DNA of 35,319 nucleotides from Bacillus sp. B1-b2 (lineage in GTDB: Bacteria > Bacillota > Bacilli > Bacillales > Cytobacillaceae), in NCBI RefSeq assembly GCF_009183415.1, contig NZ_WEHU01000039.1, positions 1 through 35,319 of the forward strand, written 5' to 3'. The notes beneath the pieces were generated by a model. The model made no database searches. It was not told the DNA's origin and saw nothing but the letters and a program-made list of their open reading frames with translations. The stretch's first letter is position 1, and each line of letters opens with the position of its first letter. Below are positions 24,745 to 32,630 of the stretch, in pieces. Both the position numbers and the translations under genes were made by a program.

Positions 24745-26250
24745 TCAATATTTATGGATTAGTGGTATTTGTAATAAAAACATTGTAGAGCAACCATCAG
24801 ACTGTTGTAAAGAAAGATTTCCTCCAAGTGCCTTAGCTAGTAGTAAGCTATAAGGTAAACCTAATCCTAAGCCTCTCTCCACATCTTTCTTATTCTTTCC
24901 GCGGTAGAACCTTTCGAAAATGAAATCTTGTTCTTCTTTAGGTATCCCATAACCATTGTCTTCTACTGTTACTAAGATATTTTTTTGATAATATCTTACT
25001 TTTATCTCTAATTTCGCTTCTTCTTTTCCTTTAATGGCATGTAAGCTATTATTTAATAAGTTAACCAGAATTTGCTGAAATCTTACACTATCAATCATTG
25101 CGTAAAGGGCCTTCTCGGAACTAACATAGGTTAAGCTGACAGAAGATAATGAATCACCATGTACGATTTCCCATTGATAGATAATTTCTTTTAAGATTGC
25201 TTGAACATTTGTTTCTTCTTTATTGACCTTAATAGAACCTGCACTAAAGCTATTAAAATTCAATAAGTCTTCCACCATACTTTGTAATCTGGCAGATTCC
25301 TTTAAACTCATAGTGAGAAACTCTTTCTTGCGATTTTCTGGTATAACATTATCATTAACGGCTTGTATAAGTGCACTAATAGAAGTAATCGGTGTTTTTA
25401 ATTCATGTGTAACACCTGCTAATAGCTGTGTTCTTAAGCTCTCTAATGTATCTAGCCTTTTTGTCATCTCATTAAAGGATTGAATTAGTTGATATAATTC
25501 TTTTTCTTGAACATCATCATTCAAGGTAATACTATAGTCTCCGTTCATTAAACGCTGTGCTGCATTTGCTACCTCTTCTACTGGCTTAGCTAACTTTTTG
25601 GATAAAGAATAAATAACTAGCCACCCAAGAATGGCAAGGCTAATTAACAGCAAACCTAGCAGTTGATATTCTTCTTTATTCAAATGCTTTAACTCATTAT
25701 GTGGTTGAATAATATATACTGCTCCAGTCACCTTTTCTTCGTCGTTCTTAATAGGAGCTATTACAACCGAGGCTTTTTTGTTATTCCATGTAGTGACCTT
25801 TTTTATAGTCAACTCTTCTTCCAATTGAAGAGATTTTATTAAAGATTCATTTTGGTTTAATTCTGAATTTGGCATAGGATTTGGTTCCTGGCTCACAGAA
25901 CGAACAGCTCCAGAATTATCCTTTATATATACCTCTAATGGTTGACCAGGATTAATAAATTGCTGCCTATCCTGTAAAAATGGAAAGCGGATATCCTTCG
26001 CATTTGTATCTTCCATTTCGTTAGCATGCTCTGCTATTTCCTGGGCAACTAGCTTTGTTAATTCTAGCCTATTCTCTAGCGCATTATGACGAATCCAAAT
26101 AATAGAAACTACCCCGATGATCAGTAACCCACCAATTAAAGTTAGTAGGTATCTCTTTGTCCAATAATAGAGAAGAGGTGTTTTTTCTTTATTTTCTTTC
26201 TTGAATATAGAATTGATAGCCGAGGCCACGTAGTGTCTTAATCTCTCCAT
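24745..26250 (-). CDS. Sensor histidine kinase of a two-component system
   Basis: A 501-residue membrane kinase. A basic cytoplasmic N-terminus is followed by a first membrane helix (about 35-52), an extracellular sensor domain of about 130 residues, a second helix (about 196-214), HAMP, a HisKA domain with the phospho-accepting His in LAGVTHELKTPITS, and a full ATPase domain (NLLNNSLHAI, VEDNGYGI, RGLGLGLPYS). It should phosphorylate the regulator encoded just upstream. The ATG at 26250 lies inside the regulator gene in another frame, giving a 62-bp overlap; GGTGGGA precedes it. No start exists downstream of the regulator's stop codon before the first helix. The signal is unknown. Confidence 0.9.
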   Translation of the reverse strand: MERLRHYVASAINSIFKKENKEKTPLLYYWTKRYLLTLIGGLLIIGVVSIIWIRHNALENRLELTKLVAQEIAEHANEMEDTNAKDIRFPFLQDRQQFINPGQPLEVYIKDNSGAVRSVSQEPNPMPNSELNQNESLIKSLQLEEELTIKKVTTWNNKKASVVIAPIKNDEEKVTGAVYIIQPHNELKHLNKEEYQLLGLLLISLAILGWLVIYSLSKKLAKPVEEVANAAQRLMNGDYSITLNDDVQEKELYQLIQSFNEMTKRLDTLESLRTQLLAGVTHELKTPITSISALIQAVNDNVIPENRKKEFLTMSLKESARLQSMVEDLLNFNSFSAGSIKVNKEETNVQAILKEIIYQWEIVHGDSLSSVSLTYVSSEKALYAMIDSVRFQQILVNLLNNSLHAIKGKEEAKLEIKVRYYQKNILVTVEDNGYGIPKEEQDFIFERFYRGKNKKDVERGLGLGLPYSLLLAKALGGNLSLQQSDGCSTMFLLQIPLIHKY

Positions 26251-26878
26251 CTTTTGGATCCCACCCATGTAGTAATTTCCTTATTCTTTTAATTGCTAAA
26301 TCAACTGCCCGATCACTGCCATCATAATCGTTTCCCCAGACATGGTCGAGTAGCTGATCTCTTGTAAAGGTTTGATTTGGATTGCTCGCTAAGAACAACA
26401 ATACAGATAAATCTCTTGGTGTAATAAGCACTTCAATTCCGTTTAAAAAAACTTGATGTGATACGTAATTAATTTTTAAATCTCCATAATATTTGATTTC
26501 ATCATCTAATTGGTATTGTGGGGATCTTCTTAATACTGCTTGTACTCTAGCAATTACTTCTTCTGCTACAAAGGGTTTGGTAATGTAATCATCTGCTCCG
26601 CTTCCAAAGCCTTTTAGCTTTTGATCGGTATCGGATAATGCGGTTAACATGATTACTGGACAAGCTGATTTCTTTCGAATATGCTGTAGAACTCCCCACC
26701 CATCTATATGGGGCATCATGATGTCTAGTAGAATGAGAGATGGAATATACTCTTCTAGTTTTTGTATTGCTTCTTCTCCGTTATAGGCATAGGAAACAGC
26801 ATATCCGGCATTTTCTAAATAGGCTCCTAGTACCATTGAAATGGCTAGTTCATCTTCTACGATTAGAATGTTTTTCAT
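26189..26878 (-). CDS. OmpR-family response regulator
   Basis: A 229-residue DNA-binding regulator. The receiver domain has the acidic pair in VEDE, the phospho-accepting Asp52 in LLDIMMP, Thr in MLTALSD and Lys in ITKPF. The C-terminal winged helix shows LTPRDLSVLLFL-like sequence (here ITPRDLSVLLFLA), TRDQLLDHVWG and AVDLAIKRIRKLL. It is the first gene of the regulator-kinase pair. It lies about 460 bp downstream of the efflux operon on the same strand, which makes that operon a plausible target, although no binding site was identified. Confidence 0.93.
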   Translation of the reverse strand: MKNILIVEDELAISMVLGAYLENAGYAVSYAYNGEEAIQKLEEYIPSLILLDIMMPHIDGWGVLQHIRKKSACPVIMLTALSDTDQKLKGFGSGADDYITKPFVAEEVIARVQAVLRRSPQYQLDDEIKYYGDLKINYVSHQVFLNGIEVLITPRDLSVLLFLASNPNQTFTRDQLLDHVWGNDYDGSDRAVDLAIKRIRKLLHGWDPKDGEIKTLRGLGYQFYIQERK

Positions 26879-26963
26879 TCTTTTTCCCTTTTCTTTTTGG
26901 TGAATTTTAGTAAAAAAATCTTAACTTTATCCGTGTAAAATGGTTGTTATTCTTATAATGAGG

Positions 26964-27126
26964 TTGGTTGATTTCCGCTGACTAAGTTCGCTTTCCACTG
27001 GGCTCGCGCCGAGCCGCAGTCTGCCCTTTGGCCTGCAGGGTCTCGGACTGTCTCGCAGATCCGTAGGAGTCTCACCCCTTATGCTCCAATCAACCTGCAA
27101 AATATGTTTTTTTGCAACATAATTCT
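26964..27126 (+). repeat. Repeat family B, long copy
   Basis: The element begins GGTTGGTTGATTTCCGCTGA and ends CTCCAATCAACCTGCAAAA, so its ends are inverted repeats. Between them is a GC-rich block with further internal complementarity (CTCGGACTG, CTGCAGGG, CCGTAGGAGTCTCACC). A small A/T hairpin and the sequence TGCAACATAATTCT follow. The GC content stands out sharply from the surroundings. A shorter copy with the same start, end and tail lies at 30403-30504. The rest of 26879-27337 holds no gene. Confidence 0.8.
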
Positions 27127-27210
27127 ATATCACTAATTAAAGGTTTATATTAAGTCTATGAATTCAGTCTTCCCTTATTATATACATAAAAATGAAATGC
27201 TACCTATAAT

Positions 27211-27340
27211 AAAAAAGGATCAGTAGCAGTTGATTGACATGAATCTATTGGATATCGGCTATATAGAAACTTTTAATAGCTAACATCTTAATAGATTCAT
27301 TCTGCCAATTAACTGCTTTGACTGATCCATTCTTTTTTTA
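27211..27340 (-). terminator. Very long imperfect hairpin acting as the efflux operon's terminator
   Basis: Three paired blocks are stacked in register: GGATCAGT with ACTGATCC (outer), AGCAGTTGATTG with CAATTAACTGCT, and ATGAATCTATT with AATAGATTCAT. The centre is about 40 nt. On the minus strand the outer stem is followed directly by TTTTTTATT. It starts at the stop codon of the permease gene. Most intrinsic terminators are far shorter, so an added role (stabilised RNA 3-prime end, small RNA, or relic of an inserted element) is possible. Confidence 0.7.
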
Positions 27341-28516
27341 TTGATATCTTAATGCATCTAATGGGCTTAGGTTTGATGCTTTGTTTGCTGGGAAGATACC
27401 GAATATTATTCCAATTAACACGGAGAAGCTTACGGAACCTCCAACTACCCACCATGTAATTTGGGAAGTCATATCTAATGTGGTTGATAATATTTCTGCA
27501 CTTCCAATTCCTATAGCAGCACCAAGAATTCCACCAAATGCGCTAAGAACAACTGCTTCGATTAGGAATTGTAGCATAATATCTTTTTTCTTTGCTCCTA
27601 TTGCTTTTCTTATACCGATTTCTCTTGTTCTTTCTGTAACAGATACTAGCATAATGTTCATAATACCGATTCCACCAACTATTAAGGAAATACTAGCAAT
27701 ACCTGCAAGTAATAGTGTCATTGTATTAGAAACCGAATCTAGCGCATCAGAAACATCTGATTGATTTCTTACAGTATAAGAAGTCTCATCCCCACCAAAT
27801 TGGTTATATAACTCTTGTTCCATTCTAGCCATACCAATTTCAACAGAATCCTCATCTGTCATTAGTACTGTTGCTGAATTCACATATGTTTGACCGATAA
27901 AACGTTGAGCAGTTGTGAACGGAATGAGTACAGAATCATCAACAGATCCAGTTAATTCTTCCCCTTGCTCTGCTAAAACACCGATTACTTTAAAAGTAGT
28001 TCCATCAATTTTAACCGTCTGATCAACGGGATTTGTAAAGCCAAACAATTCTGTTGCTACATTTGCTCCAAGAACTACGACTTTATTACGGTTATCTAAA
28101 TCAATATCCATAATATTTCTTCCTGATTGAAGCGTAATATCCTCTACTTTTTCATAAGAGGTAGTAATACCTGTTACAGAAACTCCCTCACTTGATGTGG
28201 TTCCATTCTTTAATGTACTCGAAGTAGATACTGTTGGCGAAACTGCTTCTACCTCTGATAAGTCTTCAAATGCCATTAATTCATCATAGCTAACTACTTC
28301 TTCGTCACTTGAATTCCCAGATATACTCACAGACACAGAAGTTGTTCCTAGTCCTGATATTTCATCAGATACGGAGGTAGAGGCTCCCATTCCTAATGAG
28401 GTTAATGCAATTACTGCTGCTACTCCAATAATAATTCCAAGCATTGTTAGAATAGCACGCAACTTATTCATTGTTATATTTTTAAAAGCTATTTTTACTG
28501 CTTGCCCTAATTTCAA
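27338..28516 (-). CDS. MacB/YknZ-like ABC transporter permease
   Basis: A 392-residue permease with the MacB layout: one N-terminal helix (about 20-42, LTMLGIIIGVAAVIALTSLG), a large extracellular domain (about 45-270), and an FtsX-like C-terminal domain with three helices, containing GGIGIMNIMLVSVTERTREI and RKAIGAKKKDI. It works with the separate ATPase and adaptor encoded upstream, as in YknXYZ of B. subtilis, which protects against the SdpC toxin. The substrate here is unknown. Its start overlaps the ATPase stop by 4 bp. Confidence 0.9.
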   Translation of the reverse strand: MKLGQAVKIAFKNITMNKLRAILTMLGIIIGVAAVIALTSLGMGASTSVSDEISGLGTTSVSVSISGNSSDEEVVSYDELMAFEDLSEVEAVSPTVSTSSTLKNGTTSSEGVSVTGITTSYEKVEDITLQSGRNIMDIDLDNRNKVVVLGANVATELFGFTNPVDQTVKIDGTTFKVIGVLAEQGEELTGSVDDSVLIPFTTAQRFIGQTYVNSATVLMTDEDSVEIGMARMEQELYNQFGGDETSYTVRNQSDVSDALDSVSNTMTLLLAGIASISLIVGGIGIMNIMLVSVTERTREIGIRKAIGAKKKDIMLQFLIEAVVLSAFGGILGAAIGIGSAEILSTTLDMTSQITWWVVGGSVSFSVLIGIIFGIFPANKASNLSPLDALRYQ

Positions 28517-29214
28517 GAGAATACAACCTCCTTCTCTTCTGCCAATACACCATCTTGAATACGAATGACTCTTTTCGCTTGTCTTGCAATTTCTAAGTCA
28601 TGTGTAATTAATATAATCGTATGTCCTTGACTATTCAGCTCTTTGATCAAGTTCATGACCTCTACTCCTGTTTTACTGTCCAATGCTCCTGTAGGTTCAT
28701 CAGCAAGAAGGATAGGAGGATTTCCAGCAAGAGCACGGGCAATTGCCACACGCTGCTGCTGTCCACCTGATAATTCTGTCGGTCTATGTCCTGCTCTTTC
28801 ATATAAACCAACTTTCTTCAATGCACCTAAAGCTATTTCTTTTCTTTCTTTACTACCAATCCCTCTATAAACAAGCGGGAGCTCCACATTCTCGTAAGCA
28901 GTCTGTTTTGTTAATAGATTAAATTGTTGAAAGATAAAGCCAATCTTATGATTTCTTACTTCTGCTAATTGCTTATTTTTTAGAGAAAATACATTTTCTC
29001 CATCTAAGTAGTACTCACCAGAATCAGGGGTATCTAGGCAGCCAATCATATTCATTAACGTTGACTTTCCAGAACCAGAAGGACCAATGATGGCAATAAA
29101 GTCCCCTTTATTAACAGAGAAACTAACATTATCCAAAGCTTTAACTGTTTCTCCACCCAATGTATATTCTTTTTGCAAATTTTTTATTTCAAGAATTGTA
29201 TTTTGTTCAATCAT
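28513..29214 (-). CDS. MacB/YknY-like ABC transporter ATPase
   Basis: A 233-residue ABC ATPase of the lipoprotein/macrolide export (LolD/MacB) type. Motifs: Walker [18 protein letters not shown], signature [12 protein letters not shown], Walker [14 protein letters not shown], and the switch His in LITHDLEIA. It powers the neighbouring permease. The start overlaps the adaptor stop by one base and its own stop overlaps the permease start, so the three genes are translationally coupled. Confidence 0.93.
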   Translation of the reverse strand: MIEQNTILEIKNLQKEYTLGGETVKALDNVSFSVNKGDFIAIIGPSGSGKSTLMNMIGCLDTPDSGEYYLDGENVFSLKNKQLAEVRNHKIGFIFQQFNLLTKQTAYENVELPLVYRGIGSKERKEIALGALKKVGLYERAGHRPTELSGGQQQRVAIARALAGNPPILLADEPTGALDSKTGVEVMNLIKELNSQGHTIILITHDLEIARQAKRVIRIQDGVLAEEKEVVFS

Positions 29215-30218
29215 TAGTTTCTACTACCTCCCATTCCACCTGATGGCATTCCTCCACCTTGTCCACCGCTAGGCATTTGTCCACCACTCGGCATTTGACC
29301 TCCACCCGGGAACATACCTTCCTGACTAGAAGAATCACTAGAAGATTCAAATGTTGGTAATACTACTGTTGTGCCTTCCTCTAATCCACTTTTAATTTCA
29401 GCAACCTCTTCATTTTCTAAGCCTACTTCAACTGTTTGTTTTGTTGATGCAGCTTCTGTAGAACCATCTTCATTTGTTGCTGTGCCAGAAGATACTAATA
29501 CATAGTACTCATCATTTTCTTTTTGTACTGCTTCTACTGGAACTGTAATAACATTTTCAGCACTTTCCGTAGTGATAGTTGCTTCTGCTGTCATACCAAC
29601 TAATAGATCTGTTGGTTCATTAACAACCACTGTAACTGCATAAGTTGCGACACTTGAGTTTTCAGAGCTTGCCTCTTTTGCTACTGCTGTTACTGTTCCT
29701 GTGTATTCTTTATCTTCTAGTGCGCTCACTGATATGGTAGCTTCTTGTCCAACTTTTACTTTCGATATATCTAATTCATCTACATTAACTACCATCTCAA
29801 GATTACTATAATCCGTTACAGTAATAACTTCTGTTCCCATGGATACATTATCATCTGCTTCTACGTTTAATGCAGTGATTTCACCAGAGAAGTCAGCAAC
29901 AATAGGATCAAGTGTATCATCTTCAAAAGTGACTAGCTCATCTCCCTCCGCTACTACATCTCCTACTGCTACTAGTACTTCGTCAACAGTTGCATTTCCT
30001 GAAGTAGTTAATGTTTCTTTATTAATAGTTGCAATACTCCCTGTTCCACTTATATCAATTTCTACATTCCCAACTTCTGCCGTAGCTGTTTGTGTTGTAG
30101 CTTGTGCATTAACTTGTTCTACATCTTCTTTTGTAAAATAGAAGTAAGATCCAATTCCTGTTCCAATTACTACAACTGTTATTCCACTAGCAATCCATCT
30201 CTTTACACTTTTTTTCAT
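29214..30218 (-). CDS. Membrane-fusion/adaptor protein of the efflux operon, with Gly/Met-rich tail
   Basis: A 334-residue secreted or membrane-anchored adaptor. A basic start and hydrophobic segment (about 8-30) anchor it. Lipoyl-like half-motifs follow (VDEVLVAVGDVVAEGDELV, then DFSGEITALNVEADDNV), then barrel-type strands (AVQKENDEYYVLV). The linker between the lipoyl halves is only about ten residues (TFEDDTLDPIV), so the usual helical hairpin is missing. The C-terminus is a low-complexity tail of GGQMPSGGQ-type units. GAGAAGGA lies just before the ATG at 30218. It should link the permease to the cell surface; it is the first gene of the operon. Confidence 0.85.
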   Translation of the reverse strand: MKKSVKRWIASGITVVVIGTGIGSYFYFTKEDVEQVNAQATTQTATAEVGNVEIDISGTGSIATINKETLTTSGNATVDEVLVAVGDVVAEGDELVTFEDDTLDPIVADFSGEITALNVEADDNVSMGTEVITVTDYSNLEMVVNVDELDISKVKVGQEATISVSALEDKEYTGTVTAVAKEASSENSSVATYAVTVVVNEPTDLLVGMTAEATITTESAENVITVPVEAVQKENDEYYVLVSSGTATNEDGSTEAASTKQTVEVGLENEEVAEIKSGLEEGTTVVLPTFESSSDSSSQEGMFPGGGQMPSGGQMPSGGQGGGMPSGGMGGSRN

Positions 30219-30340
30219 ATTCCTTCTCAACCTCTTTCACATTCTATTTTTTATATTTTTATGCTTGTTTACTTTTGTCATTGCTTTCTACAAGTACTAG
30301 AATAAAAAATGAATGTGTCAGGAATAAGTCGGGAGAAATA

Positions 30341-30383
30341 TTTTTTAAAAAAGAAAAAAGCGATGACTTGATGCCATCGCTTT
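30341..30383 (-). terminator. Terminator upstream of the efflux operon (for the M20 peptidase unit)
   Basis: AAAGCGATG and CATCGCTTT are perfectly complementary around a 9-nt loop; on the minus strand two T-runs follow. It lies after the peptidase gene and the short family B repeat and isolates the efflux operon from upstream transcription. Confidence 0.85.
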
Positions 30384-30402
30384 AGAATTACTTTCTAATA
30401 GG

Positions 30403-30504
30403 GAGGTTGATTTCCGCTGAGTAGGTTCGCTTTCCACGTGGAGTGTGACGAGCCCCTTCCGCTCCAATCAACCTGCAAAAAATTCTATTTTTGCAACATA
30501 ATTC
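30403..30504 (+). repeat. Repeat family B, short copy
   Basis: The start GGAGGTTGATTTCCGCTGA, the segment GGTTCGCTTTCCAC, the end GCTCCAATCAACCTGCAAAA and the tail TTTTTGCAACATAATTCT match the long copy at 26964. About 60 bp of the GC-rich centre is missing. Both copies are in the same orientation. Confidence 0.8.
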
Positions 30505-30543
30505 TGAGTTTCTTTATAATCCTTTAAAAAAATGGGTACAATT

Positions 30544-31773
30544 CTACTTTTTTAATAATGGTTCTGTTTCTCCGTATACTCCTACTAACCCTAATATGGT
30601 TAAAAATAAATTTTGAGGTCCTAAATAGGCGTTTTTGGGATCAAAGTATTCTTCTAAAGTATGTATTCCACCGCACTCTCCTCCTGCACCTAGGGTTACT
30701 GCTGGTATGCCTAGAGATATAGGAACATTAGAATCTGTGCTTAGTGCATCTGCTAGAACTGGATTTAGTCCTAATACTTTGTTTGCTGCTAGAGCTGTTT
30801 GTACAATCGTTGCTTCGGAACTCTGTGTTCCAGGTGGTCGATTTCCTACTAATTTTATATCTACTTCTATCTTTGTTTTGGAGCTCTCCCATCTATCATT
30901 CTCTTCCTCTGCTGCTTCTTTGAAAATAGCTACTACCTTTTCTTCTAGCTTTAGTAGCTCACTTTGTGCGTTTGAACGCAAATCTACCATCATACTAGCT
31001 TCTTGGGCAATGGTATTAACAGAAGTGCCTCCTGTGATTGTTCCTACGGTAAAGGTTGTTTTAGGTTCTGTAGGAGTTTCTATATCGGCTATCTTACTAA
31101 TGGCTCTTCCTAATGCATGTGTAGCACTAGGGATACCAAAGTCTCCGAAACTATGACCTCCTGAACCTGTATAGGTTACGTGATAACGATGACTTCCTGT
31201 TCCTAAGTATGTAATCTCTTCTGGAGTACCCGGCTCTAAGGAAAGAAATGCCTGAATATCTTCTCTATCTGCAAACAATCCTTTCACTCCTTTTAAATCT
31301 CCTAGCCCTTCTTCTCCCACTGTGGCTCCGAATATAATATCACCTTCAGTTTGGATATTCGTTTTTTCAAATGCTCTTAACACACTAAGAACGGCTGCTA
31401 ACCCTCTTCCATCATCTGATATACCAGGAGCATATACCTTTCCATCTTTCCATTGTGCTTGAATTTGTGTACCTTCAGGAAAAACTGTATCTAGGTGGGC
31501 ACATACGAATATTCTTGGTCCATTTCCCTTACCATGTCGAATTCCATATACATTTCCATGATAATCTTGTTCTATGCCTTGAAGTCCATATTCACTTAGT
31601 TTCTTTTTAAATACATTTCCTTTTTTCTCCTCCATAAAGGAAGGAGCAGGAACAAGCGTAAGTTCAATTTGCTCTTCTAATGTTCTACTATCATCCTCTT
31701 GTAAAAAAACTAAACCTTCCTTAACAAGAGAATGTCCCTTCAGTTTCCTTAGTACCTCACTCCACTTTTCCAT
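30544..31773 (-). CDS. M20-family metallopeptidase
   Basis: A 409-residue zinc peptidase of the PepT-like M20 group, expected to cleave small peptides or acylated amino acids in the cytoplasm. Metal ligands can be read: His93 and Asp95 in CAHLDTV, the bridging Asp120 in GISDDGRG, the catalytic Glu154/155 pair in GEEGLGD, Glu180 in SLEPG, and the distal His in GGIHTLEEY. The lid (dimerisation) domain lies in between (about 190-310, with TYTGSGGHSF and GTITGGTSVNTIA). No signal peptide. It is a single-gene unit; a family B repeat and a terminator follow. Confidence 0.88.
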   Translation of the reverse strand: MEKWSEVLRKLKGHSLVKEGLVFLQEDDSRTLEEQIELTLVPAPSFMEEKKGNVFKKKLSEYGLQGIEQDYHGNVYGIRHGKGNGPRIFVCAHLDTVFPEGTQIQAQWKDGKVYAPGISDDGRGLAAVLSVLRAFEKTNIQTEGDIIFGATVGEEGLGDLKGVKGLFADREDIQAFLSLEPGTPEEITYLGTGSHRYHVTYTGSGGHSFGDFGIPSATHALGRAISKIADIETPTEPKTTFTVGTITGGTSVNTIAQEASMMVDLRSNAQSELLKLEEKVVAIFKEAAEEENDRWESSKTKIEVDIKLVGNRPPGTQSSEATIVQTALAANKVLGLNPVLADALSTDSNVPISLGIPAVTLGAGGECGGIHTLEEYFDPKNAYLGPQNLFLTILGLVGVYGETEPLLKK

Positions 31774-32008
31774 TTTTCCCTCTCCCTACTTTTTAGAATA
31801 TATTTATTTGTAAGCCCTCAAAGATAACCCTTAAATGATGATTAAACTTTATAAGGAGTTGCTTCTCTATGTATATTGTTTTATCGATATTAACAACTAC
31901 GCCCAATTTATTATTAGAATAATTGAACTTTTCTAATAATTAAAATTATACTACTAAATATTATTCTCCTTTGCAACATACATATGTATAAAATTGCGAT
32001 TTTTCTCA
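31774..32008. other. Gene-free interval between the peptidase and queT
   Basis: A/T-rich DNA that must contain the peptidase promoter on the minus strand. A 17-codon frame with AAGGAG upstream (ATG at 31870) is too short to support. Nothing else was recognised before the queT promoter. Confidence 0.5.
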
Positions 32009-32036
32009 TTGACAAAAGTTTAGTAGGTATTATAAC
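32009..32036 (+). promoter_or_regulatory. Sigma-A promoter of queT
   Basis: TTGACA (32009-32014) is followed after 16 bp by TATAAC (32031-32036). Transcription would begin about 32043, just before the riboswitch. Confidence 0.75.
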
Positions 32037-32053
32037 ATTAGTGTTTGTGTAAA

Positions 32054-32092
32054 TCGTGGTTCGTAACCATCCCACGTAAAAAAACTAAGGGA
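32054..32092 (+). ncRNA. PreQ1-I riboswitch
   Basis: CGTGG and CCACG form stem P1 with the loop TTCGTAACCAT, and an A-rich tail AAAAAAACTA follows. This matches the class I preQ1 aptamer, in which the tail pairs back into the loop as a pseudoknot. The queT ribosome site AAGGGAG follows directly, so ligand binding should hide it and reduce translation. The next gene imports a queuosine precursor, which agrees. Confidence 0.9.
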
Positions 32093-32105
32093 GAGAAATA
32101 AAAGT

Positions 32106-32594
32106 ATGAAAACAAAAACACTTGCGGTAAATGGCTTAGTTGCTGCTCTTTATATTGCTGTTACACTACTAATTGCCCCAATTGCATTCGGTAGCATTCA
32201 GTATCGCGTTTCTGAGTTATTTAACCATTTAGTAGTATTTAATAAAAAGTACATTTACGGAATTGTTGTGGGCGTATTTTTAGCGAACTTATTCCTATCT
32301 ACTATGAAGCTGTACGATTTAACATTTGGAGTTGCACATTCTATCATCTGTCTAGCTATTACTATTGGTGTTAGTAAATATGTGAAGAATGAAGTAACAC
32401 GAATGATTATTAATACACTAGTTTTCACTTTTAATATGTTTATCATTGCATACGCTCTACACCTAGCACTTGATTTACCATTTTTAGTAACTTGGGCTAC
32501 AACGGCTATTGGTGAATTTGTTGTAATGGCAATTGGTATACCAATTATGTATATCTTAAATAAACGCATTTCTTTTGGAAAACTAGTAGACTAA
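32106..32594 (+). CDS. queT: Queuosine precursor transporter QueT
   Basis: A 162-residue membrane protein with five or six helices. The opening LAVNGLVAALYIAVTLLIAPI, then FGSIQYRVSELFNHLVVF and FGVAHSIICL, are typical of the QueT family, the substrate-binding (S) components of energy-coupling-factor transporters for queuosine precursors such as preQ1. It needs a shared EcfA/EcfT module encoded elsewhere. AAGGGAG lies 13 nt before the ATG, inside the reach of the preQ1-I riboswitch. It converges on yaaN with a shared terminator. Confidence 0.92.
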   Translation: MKTKTLAVNGLVAALYIAVTLLIAPIAFGSIQYRVSELFNHLVVFNKKYIYGIVVGVFLANLFLSTMKLYDLTFGVAHSIICLAITIGVSKYVKNEVTRMIINTLVFTFNMFIIAYALHLALDLPFLVTWATTAIGEFVVMAIGIPIMYILNKRISFGKLVD

Positions 32595-32598
32595 AGAA

Positions 32599-32630
32599 AA
32601 AGGTTCACGAAAATGATTCGTGAACCTTTA
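32599..32630. terminator. Bidirectional terminator between queT and yaaN
   Basis: AAAGGTTCACGA and TCGTGAACCTTT form a perfect stem with a 6-nt loop, flanked by A-rich and T-rich tracts. It overlaps the yaaN stop codon. Confidence 0.88.

Noticed and set aside
30635-31156. 173-codon plus-strand frame inside the M20 peptidase gene
   Set aside because: Antisense to a gene with all catalytic residues in place; the Ser/Pro/Ala-rich translation is typical of a shadow frame.
31870-31923. 17-codon frame with AAGGAG upstream, possible leader peptide
   Set aside because: The queT promoter lies downstream of it and the riboswitch explains regulation, so there is no role for a leader peptide and the frame is too short to support.
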